This document shows positions 36,560-64,000 of a stretch of 64,000 nucleotides of DNA, in pieces. The position numbers and the translations under genes were made by a program. The notes beneath the pieces are model-generated. The model was not told where the DNA came from. It did no database searches and saw only the letters and a list, made by a program, of their open reading frames with translations. This DNA comes from Rhynochetos jubatus (Eukaryota > Chordata > Aves > Eurypygiformes > Rhynochetidae), in assembly GCA_027574665.1 (NCBI GenBank), contig CM050659.1, positions 17,647,001 through 17,711,000 on the forward strand, in the 5' to 3' direction. Numbering within the stretch: the first letter of the stretch is position 1; every line of letters starts with the position of its first letter.

Positions 36560-39500
36560 GTGAGTGTCCGTGGGGCCTGGGCTGGGCAGCCCCGGTGGGC
36601 TCAGCCCCTGTCCCCGCACCCCCAGCCCCTCCCTGCGCCAGGGGTCCTGTCCTCCCGTTCCCCTCCCTCCCGCTATTCCCAGGCGGGGGCTGCTGCCGGT
36701 CCGGGCCTTCCCTCCGGCCCAGCCTCTCGCTCAGGGCGCGGCACACCTCGCGTCCCCCGGCGCTTGCCGCTTCGCCTCCCGGGTAGCCTGGGGGTAGCTG
36801 GAGGCTTTCGAAAGGGTCCCCCCGTGCTTCCCCGGCGCTCCGGGAAACCCGCATCCCCGGCGGGCCGCGCTGCCCGCCCCCCGGCCGGCAGTCACCTGTG
36901 CCCGCGGCCGGAGGAGCGGCCGGCGGGGCCCTGCGGCTGATGGGACGCGGCTGCTGAGGCTGTTTGTTGCTGTTCGGTTTGCCCTGACTCACGCCCTGAT
37001 GTGCTGAATCAGTCTGAAAGCGAGACGTCGCTGGAGTGCATGGCCCAGCGTCATGGCTCAGCGAAGACACCTTTGAACTCTAATTTTTACCTTTCCTGTA
37101 AAAAGACATTCTCTCCTGGGATAGGAAAATATTCCGAGTGCTCTCCGTTTGCTTTCAGACTTTGAAGCCACTGTAGTATTTGTTTCTGCCTGGCTTAAAT
37201 TTTGTTCAGTTGCATGTGACTTCTTTCAGCGTTCACGGCTGCAAAGCTGAAACCTTCCATTTGAGAGCAAATGGTTTTAGTTGCTTTTAAACAAGAAATG
37301 GCTCTGAAAGATGAGAGGCTGCTTCTGCTTGCTGGTCTCTGTGCTATGGCAGTTAAAAAGCATAATTCGTGCTTTGTGTGGTTGATATTTTTGTTTTGTT
37401 TGGCTGGTTTTGTGTGGGTTTTTTTTCTTCCAGGTGTACATGTAATTAAGAGCATAAGAAGAGTATTAGCTTTTTACTTTTCACAGAAAGCCTTGTTTTT
37501 CTTGGTACTATAGAAAGCAACATAGGCAAATTCAGTTTTAAAATTATGTAGGTGTTAAAGTGTTTTGTATTTGGCCTGTAGATCGACTTGTCACTGGAGG
37601 TACTAACCAAAACAACGTGTCTTTAAAAAGTACCTTGGCTCTACTGCACAATACCGGTCATTGCTTGGTAGTAGTCATGTATTTCTTTATAATTAACCAG
37701 ATTTGAAGGGCAGATATCTCATGGTACAAGATTACAAAAAAAATCTGCAAAGCCAGAACCTCGTTCCTACCACAGTTTTTGTTAATGTTAAGTTGTGGTT
37801 TAGGAGGTTTAAAAAAAGGCTGTGCAGTTATTAACAAAGCTGGTAGGTGCAATAACACATAGAACTTTGGGGACTAGCTGTAGTGTCATTGTGTGACAAA
37901 CGTCACAAGAGATGAGAGATAGAGGTGTTTTCAATAAAATGCAAAATTTTCCCTTTTTGCACTGTTTATCATGTTGTGCTTGGTCAGAAGGAGACCTCGG
38001 AAAGACATGCTTGCTGAAGTGATGGGCTTGTAGCGGCACTGCAGTTGAGCAAACTGTGTATTCCTGACATGTGGAGTTACTGTTGGCTAACAACAGTGAA
38101 TTTACAATGCAAGGCTTGTTTAATGAGAAGTAACTGTAAATCTTTAATAGTGTGTGTGTATCCTTTCAAAGGTGACAACACACTAATTTTTCTATGAACC
38201 TGAATCAGGTAAAAATAAGTTTTGTTTCATGGTCTATTCCTTCTGAATTTGCCAGGTTACATAGAAGCTTTCATGTGAAAATCATTCCTGAATGTATTTG
38301 GGAAAACCAGTCAATGGCAGTATTCGTTGGAAGGGATGAGAGAGAAAATGCTTAACTGTGTGCAGAAAGATGCCCAAATATGCATGGAGAACATAAACAT
38401 GGTTAAAAGTCTGCATAAGTTTTACATATTAGAAACATTTCAAAACTGTTACTTAAAGTTTTAGAAGAGAAAGTTCTTCTCAGTTCCACCTACTTGATGC
38501 CAAACCTCCTGACATGATATAAAACGTAAAAAGACCTAGAACTGTTTCCTTTCTCCAGAATGTTTTTAGCAGTAACTATTCTGGGGTTTTGCTTCCTTTC
38601 TGAGGTTTTTTAAAGAAGCAATGTCAATTGAAATATTTTGGCAGTGCTAACAATGTTTTCCTACCTGTTCCATTCCTGTCAGGGGCCAGCTACAGCACAA
38701 AAGGCAAATGATGTGTGAAAGCTGAAGGAATGAACACACTGTTGTCCTCTCATCTCACTCCGAAGTGGGTGTCTCTGTGTTTCCTGCAACTGACATGACC
38801 TGCTAAATCTGGAGGCTTCTGAGCACAAGAAAACAAAAGTGAGCGTTTTCAAGTAGGCTGGGTTACACGTTTGTATAAGATGGGATGTGTGTTTTTCGGC
38901 GAAATCTAAGTAATCAGCGTGCCACCTCTTTGTTGGGTTGAATGGAAAGGCTGTGTGCCAGAGACTGTGTGATATGACTGGACCCATTAATGTATCTCAG
39001 TGTACATAGGCAGATGTGGAATGCAGAACTATCAAGGTTTCTGTGCCTGGCAAAAAACCTGCCTGTTACTTGAAAGAGAGCACGCTGAAGGTATGGTGCT
39101 GCCCTGTAGATGCCTTAAGCAGGATAGTTCCAATCTGCCCTGTATTAGGGATCAAAGCAAAGAACAGTTTGTGGATGATTTCATTCATAGTCCTTAGTCT
39201 ACTTCTTTTTAAACAGAGACTAACTCAGAATGGTATTTTCTCCGTGGTATTATGTATATTCAGAGAAGCAATTCGTGTACTGGAAGAAGGAACTAAATGC
39301 AGCCGATGAAAGAGGATGTCTGATGCATCGGTTGTATGTGTTCTCAAAGGAAAGCTGGAGGAAAACCTGAGTAGGGAATGTCATTTTAACTGTTAGTGTC
39401 ATTTATTTAACACAGTATATCGTTATATAACAGGTACAATTTCCAGCTCTCTTGGGGAATCATCAGTTAAATCTTTAGCCGTGGAACCACACTGGCCTAA

Positions 39501-42500
39501 GGGGATATCTTTCAAGAAGAATGAGCAGAAAGCAACTGAAGGCTTTCTTAATAGAAAACTTTGAAGCTGTATTTTCTATCCCATAGGCTTTCCTGTCAAC
39601 TGCATCAGCATTTGGCGATGTGGGAGGCACACGTTCCCTGCAGGGGATGCTGAGTACGGAAAATAGACTGGGTGGGTTTTGAAAGCCATGGATCAGCCTG
39701 CAGGCATCGGTTTCCTACAGATGTAATGCTGATTTGAGAAGTAATGTGAGAAATGCTTCCTAAAAAAACCCACTCATTTCTGTCATGCCACCTAATCTAG
39801 CTAGATTTAACAGCTACTTGCCAAGCAGGGATACGTGCACAGAGGGGAAAACTGCTACTTTCTTTGATCCAGTCACGTGACTGAACTTCCATTGAGAACT
39901 CAGTTACCAGAGTAAATATTAAGTCAGGAAAAAAGATAATCATGGCAAGAGATACTGCACCTACAGCAACTACAGGAGAAGCAGTAAGTGAGTACAAGCG
40001 GACAGAAGTAATTGTTGGCATAAATTACAAGGAATAGATCTCTGACAATTGCTAGAAAACAGGCCTTAGCAAATAAATGTAATTATTATCACTGAAGTAA
40101 GTGCTGCTTTTCCTTGTTACTGTGATACAACGCATGAGAAAATGAACTAACAGATCAGAGTCCATCAGCAGATAAGTTACTTAGTGTCCTTGATGGCACA
40201 TGTCCTGCTGCATCATCCGTCTTTGTGAGAGAGTTTGTAATTCTCTTACAAGAAGGCTTGCTGGGATAAAAGCCAGGCGTATCTCCCTAAGATACATTTT
40301 CAATATAATTTGAAAGCAGGAAGCAATTGGGTTGATAATTAGAAAAAGTAAATTTACAAACTTATGTTAGGGTTTGTTGGAAATCATGATCTACTTTGAA
40401 AATAGGGTGGGAATCAAATTCCCTGAGAAATTAAGACAGTAAAAGAAAACCTTCAAATGGAGACAGGAGAAGTATCAGTCAAGACAGAACTGAAGATGTT
40501 TTTTTTACTCCCTCCAGCTTTTATTTATTCCATACCTGGCTTCCTTGTACAAGATGCAGGATTATGTTTTTTAAAGAAACATATACACAGAAGTGCATGG
40601 GATCTGGTGGCACTGAGAAAATATTTGCCAAGCTTTCTGCCAAGCTGTTGCTACTTGATGCTATTTATAGAATTTCATTGTCAGGATATTAGTTTTTGTT
40701 AGTGTAAGGTCTTCCTTTTAATATCTTCAGAACCACCTGGTGTAGTGTGCCTATGAAACAGGAGGGGCAGGCAACGGGCGCACTTCTAATCTGCTGAATT
40801 AGCAGTCACTTGACTGTTGCGAACTTTTATTCATTTGCCCTTGTTCATATTGAGTCCTCTGGGGACAATGACTTGCCCTTTCAAATACAGGGCACACTAG
40901 TGAACAAGAGAATGTTTTTTTTTTCAGAGAGAGGGAGCGTTTCTGACTCTTGCAAACAAATTCAGCAGTCCGTGTTGAGTTGTACAGCTTGCTGTTCACA
41001 GTCTAGCAGAGAATTGGCGGCAAAAGGGATTCTGAAGTGTGTTTTTTCTTAAAGACAGGAAGCCTGGTGGAGAATTGGCGTTTAGCAAACAGGTAGCTCT
41101 AGATTGCAAGATTTTTTGTGATGCTTTACTGATGAATTTAACTGACTTAGAAACTAGTGCTGAGGGGCAAGTACTAGTATGCAGCCTACATGTAGGGTAT
41201 CCCATTGAGGCTTGTACTGCTGGCATGTTTTTTGCTACTGTCTTAGAAATTCCTAGAGCTCTACTCTCTTCTGTATGTTATTTCAGAAAACTTACGTATT
41301 ATGTGTTTTCTGTGCAGTTGTGGTGCTGGCAGATGTGGTTTGTTTTCAGGCCTTCGTAATTTGTGCTTTTAATTTTATTATGGGAAACACAAGGCAGCAT
41401 ATTCATACCGGCTCTGTAGGTTGCTACTGTACCAAATAAAACTCTGCAATCTTTGTGTAACACAAGCAGATACAAGTTTGAAAGCTTTTTTTTCCCCCAG
41501 AGTTTTAATCCAGGGTCAAAAATAGGAAATTTGTGGCAAGTGGTGGTCACAATTTACTTGATGCAGTTTATTTCTCTCAGACATTTGTGGTAGTAATACT
41601 TTGGCAGATGCAGATTATGTTGTGTTTGGGCACTAGCTAGTGTTTTAGACGTGTCAAGATTTTAGGCTGACACAAGCATGGCTCAGTTATACAATAGTTA
41701 CAAATTATTTGGTGTGAAGATAAAGCTTTAAAAGGAGCAGCAAAATGTCAGATGAGCTTTGATTTGTTTCTGGATCATAAATGATGAGAACTTGTTTCAC
41801 CGGGCTGTTGTCAATCTACAGGTGGCTTATCTTGGTGGTCTTCCCAAGCTGCACCGCACACAGCCTCTAACCTGCTGGCAGTGAAGAACCTTAAGGAAAG
41901 AGTAGTTGGTCACTTCAGGTGTCTTAACCTTCAAAAGCTTATTTACATGTTTTAAAGTGTATGTAGATTTTCTGTGTGGGCATATGCTTGTGCCTCTTGG
42001 CATTTATTCGTAAAGAGCAGATAGAGTCCTTGAACTGCCTTCTTAAAATCTGGCCTTTAGGGTTTACCCTTTCAAATGTTGTTGTCTCATGAATCCTAGG
42101 AAGCACAGTTATTAATACAACCTTTAATGAAAATACAGATCCCGAGTAGTTTGTTATTGTAAGATCATGGGAGCCTACATTTCTTGATAGTGTTACTATA
42201 TTAAGTTCTGGTAACTTGAACAAAGCTTTGTTTATTAGTTCAAGTTAAATCCAGTAAAATTGCTTTGTCTCCTTGCTATTCTAGATTCAGGGAAGAATGT
42301 TCAACTGTTTGTAACTGCAGAATATCATAAACAAAGGTGTCAGATTTGTTTTAAATTTGCAGAGTGATTGTGCTTCTGCTCAGCCACTGACAAGTGTAAA
42401 GGTTTGTATGGTTTTCCATTTTTAGTGCAAGTATAGAAGTGCAGATGGGTGATACTGGGGAATAAAATGTGTTTGCAATGGAAAACTACTTGTAAGATTT

Positions 42501-45483
42501 TTCCCTGTGTGGAAGGACTACTGCTGCTCTGTGATAATGAGAAACGTGTAGCTATTTTAAGACTATGATGGAGTATGTTTTTGAATTGTTCATGGCAATA
42601 TTACTTTGGGAGCTTGCCAGAAGCTGCTTCTACAGTTTGACAGAAAAAGAAATAATATTATAAAAGGAAATATTTCATGTTCATTTTCAATGTTTTTGAA
42701 AACTTGCTTGCTCTTTTGATATAGAAGAATCTACTTCTTTAAGGATGTGTCCTTGTTTGATGGGTACTTTTAAATGAGAGCTTAGTCTTGTGTGTAGCCT
42801 GAACATCACTGAAGTGTAGAGTAATTCAGGTTGGAAGGGACTTAAGGAGGTCTCTAGTTCAATCCCTTGCTCAAAGCAGGATCAGACCCAGTTGCTCAAA
42901 ACTTTATTTGTGTGGGTGTTAAAACCTCCTGAGGATGAGTCTGCCATCTCCCTGGGCCCTGGTTTTACAGCCTGACTGCCCTTATGGTGCAAAAGTAGGT
43001 ATACTTTTTCATTAAATCAAGCTGAAATCTTCGTTTGTTTCAGTTTGTGTTGTCTTGTTCTGTCATCACTCACCACCTTGAGGACCTTGGGTCCCAGCGA
43101 TTCCCAGTTCGCTAAGCCTCTCATGGGGCAGGCGCTCCAGCTCTTGGTCCTCCTGGTGACCCTCTGCTGAACCCATGTCAGTTCTTCAATGCCTGTCTTG
43201 CACTGGGCTCCGAAAGTGGACACTGTCCTGAATGCTCTCTAATGGGTGCTCTATAATGCAACGTTTAATTACTTGGCCATAGTTTACTTATAAAAGTCAG
43301 GGAAATGTGAGTGGTTCTACATGTGCTTGTTAGTATTTGGGTTTTGAAAGTGTGGTTGGATGTCAAGGCAAAATTTAGGTGGTATTAAAAGAATTCTTTC
43401 ACTTACATACTGATAAAATAACTTGAATTAATTTTAATGAAAATGTTTGATGGGTGTAAGAGAAAAATGTGACAGATAACACCTTACCCTCAATACCTAT
43501 TTATTCAACTCAATTAGCTCTGAATAAGTCTAATTTGCATCCCTGAAGTGTTGGAAATGAAACAGTGTAGTTGGTTGTGATTCTGTAATGAAATATTCTA
43601 TAGAAATTGAAGTCAATGAGCGAATTAATTCTCACTGTAATGTATGTTTAAATAAATCAATCTCTTGGAGAGCTGTGGGAATTTTACACAAGGTAAACTC
43701 CGTATAGAAACATGCATGCAGGGGTCTGCTGCAAGGGCTGCTCGGACATCTCGTTTGTTTGGGGTGGCAGCGTGGAAGGGAGCCGAGCTCTGTCCTGCTG
43801 TATTGTCAGGCTCTATAAAAGTTTCACGAGAATTTAAAAGGATCTCTGTGTATTCCTTTCAATTTACACTGAGGTTTGGAAAAGTTAGAGTCAGCGTTCT
43901 GGAGTCAGGTGATGATTGCAGAATCCTAACTCACCTGTGTAATGCTACAGCCAAAATGTAGTGAGTGTGCAGTAAGGAAGAAATATTGCTGAAAGCAAAG
44001 GAGGAAACAGAAGGCTCTGAAAGTACTTCAGACTGTTCCCTGTGTGAGCAGAAGTATGCTGTGATTGAGGGTAGTGTTGAAAGGCATAAGGAACCTCTAA
44101 ACTAACTTTTGCTCTTAGGAGCTTATGGAGTAGGAGCAATGACAGCCTGGGCTGGCACTGAGGTGAGTGGCCAGGATCCTGGCTGGGCCTGTGGGACCTC
44201 TGCTGAAGCTGCTTGCCCTGTGGCTTCGCTGGTGGAGTAGCTGTGATTGCAAGGTCAACAGCTACCTTGGATGTGCCTCCATCTGTTGCAGGCAAAATTT
44301 CCATTTTGCAGTGCAGATCTATTCAGGGATACCACATCTTTTAAAAGTCACTTTTCTAGGGCTTGTTTATGCTCGCTTTTCTCTCATGGTTGGTGCAACC
44401 TTAATTTAAATTTGTGAGCCCCAGTTAAAACCACTCTCTGTGCTGACATAGAAAAACTGGGGCTGCTGTGACTTTGTCTCGCCTGGTATTTCTCACTTAA
44501 AATATGAACAAAACCCATTTCATATGGAAAACAAGCTTCTGAGTAAATATACCTTCTACTTTTATAAATATCTGGTCATTAGTAAAGCTTGTATAAATTA
44601 AGTCGTCTGAACAAAAACACAGCCCAAACAACAGTAAGAAAACCCCAAACCAAACAACCAAACAAAAACTGTTGGAGATTGCTGTAGATGTCAAATGGGC
44701 TTGATGATGGCATGTGAGTAGTGAAAGGGAAGTGTGATTTGGAAGTTACTGTTTGGAATAACTTCAAGTATGAGCACTTACGCCCTGTTTGTTCTAGAGA
44801 TCCCTTGTGCAATGTCAGGAAATGATTGAGAAGATGACTTCTGTGTCATGCGGTTCTGCCTTCAAGCAATACCATTAAACTACTCCTTTTCTTTTAAAGA
44901 TGTCAAGGCTATTCAGAGCAGAAGGCTGGACACTCCCCCTCCTGGTATGCTGACTGAAGAGTCAGTTTAGGAAATGGGGTCTGTTTTTAAATGCAGAAGT
45001 ACTGGGGAACTCCTGCTTTTTCCTTCTTTTTTTCTTTAAATTCTTGAAACACTTGAATGTATTGACATGCTGTGCAATAATTTTATAGTTTCTTCCTGTC
45101 TTTCTAAATGAAAAGTCTTCATACAAACGCTCCAAGCAGGTTGTTTCATAGTATGTGTATCCTGTCACTTAAATCAAGTGCTCTGTTGACTGAACTAATA
45201 ACAGTATTCAAACAACTGAATTCCAAAATACAGCTTGAGTCAGAATATTCCTTAAAAGGACTATTCCCAGAGCTAGTAATGGATTCTTTGTTAGGTTTGG
45301 ATGCTTTTAAATAGCGACCTTCAATTGTAAGGCATTGTGTAATTTTTAAATTAGTAGTAATTTGCAAAACATTCCTGGAAGCTCTTGATGTCTACCTGTA
45401 GACCTCCAGAGTCTAAATCCATCCTGTAAATGGTATGTAGTCCAGGAGGAAGTTTCAGTCTCCAATTTGTGATTTTTCATCAG
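36560..45483 (+). other. MTM1: MTM1 intron 1
   Basis: Intron of 8924 nt between the CpG-island donor (GTGAGT) and the exon 2 acceptor (TTTTTCATCAG). It holds the distal half of the CpG island, an old CR1 fragment at about 42817-43240, and otherwise AT-rich unique sequence. No coding exon was recognised. The longest frames, near 41.0-41.4 and 43.7-44.4 kb, have no recognisable protein similarity. Confidence 0.7.
42817..43240 (-). mobile_element. Old CR1 fragment, antisense, in MTM1 intron 1
   Basis: It starts with a degraded CR1 terminus (AATTCAGGTTGGAAGGGACT) and runs through a diverged tail. The minus strand near 43160 reads TGIEELTWVQQRVTRR, followed by LANWESLGPKVL. This is more diverged than the copies at 11.7 and 15.4 kb, so an older insertion. 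Confidence 0.85.
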
Positions 45484-45492
45484 GTACCCGGT

Positions 45493-64000
<18,508 letters not shown>

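Larger units (their letters stand above)
36190..36940 (+). promoter_or_regulatory. MTM1: CpG island promoter of MTM1
   Basis: A very GC- and CpG-rich block rises sharply out of AT-rich flanks and is the only such block upstream of the MTM1 start codon before the orphan island at 11 kb. It contains a palindromic E-box TCACGTGA at 36476-36483, a GC box GGGGCGGGGC at 36500-36509, no TATA box, and a strong splice donor at 36560. This fits a broad housekeeping-type promoter. Transcription probably starts around 36480-36530, but the start cannot be fixed from sequence alone. Confidence 0.8.

Overview
This is vertebrate nuclear DNA, almost certainly from a bird. It has long AT-rich non-coding stretches and GT-AG introns. 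CR1-type LINE fragments with their characteristic 3' ends occur on both strands, and there are two strong CpG islands. No prokaryotic operons, tRNAs, rRNAs or CRISPR arrays were seen.

The one gene I can identify with certainty is MTM1 (myotubularin) on the + strand. A CpG-island promoter lies at about 36.2-36.95 kb with a probable non-coding exon 1 ending at 36559. The start codon is at 45493 and ten coding exons run to 61381. Their lengths (63, 73, 95, 111, 102, 84, 150, 189, 186 and 207 nt) total 1260 nt, or 420 codons, which covers the N-terminal part, the PH-GRAM domain and the phosphatase core through the catalytic Cys375/Arg381 loop. The rest of the phosphatase domain and the C-terminal coiled coil should be on exons 12-15, beyond the right edge; the window ends inside intron 11. 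Myotubularin removes the 3-phosphate from PI3P and PI(3,5)P2 on endosomal membranes.

The left 36 kb contains no protein-coding gene I can identify. It has a second CpG island (about 10.78-11.57 kb) with candidate first exons and splice donors on both strands. A smaller GC-rich patch at 6.24-6.48 kb carries CRE-like and AP-1 sites, and a CArG/TATA pair lies near 0.7 kb. Several minus-strand poly(A) signals lie between 4.2 and 7.3 kb. Together these suggest an unannotated minus-strand transcript, possibly a lncRNA, running left from the 11 kb island, but its exons could not be assembled. From 12 to 36 kb the sequence is mostly unique non-coding DNA with CR1 pieces, microsatellites and a few perfect hairpins.

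I found no new multi-gene system. The items most worth checking are the orphan CpG island with its possible minus-strand transcript; an in-frame possible alternative last exon in MTM1 intron 10, which would give a protein without the catalytic site and whose acceptor appears to come from a CR1; a CLEAR-like E-box in the MTM1 promoter; and a 13-bp perfect hairpin at 28.35 kb.
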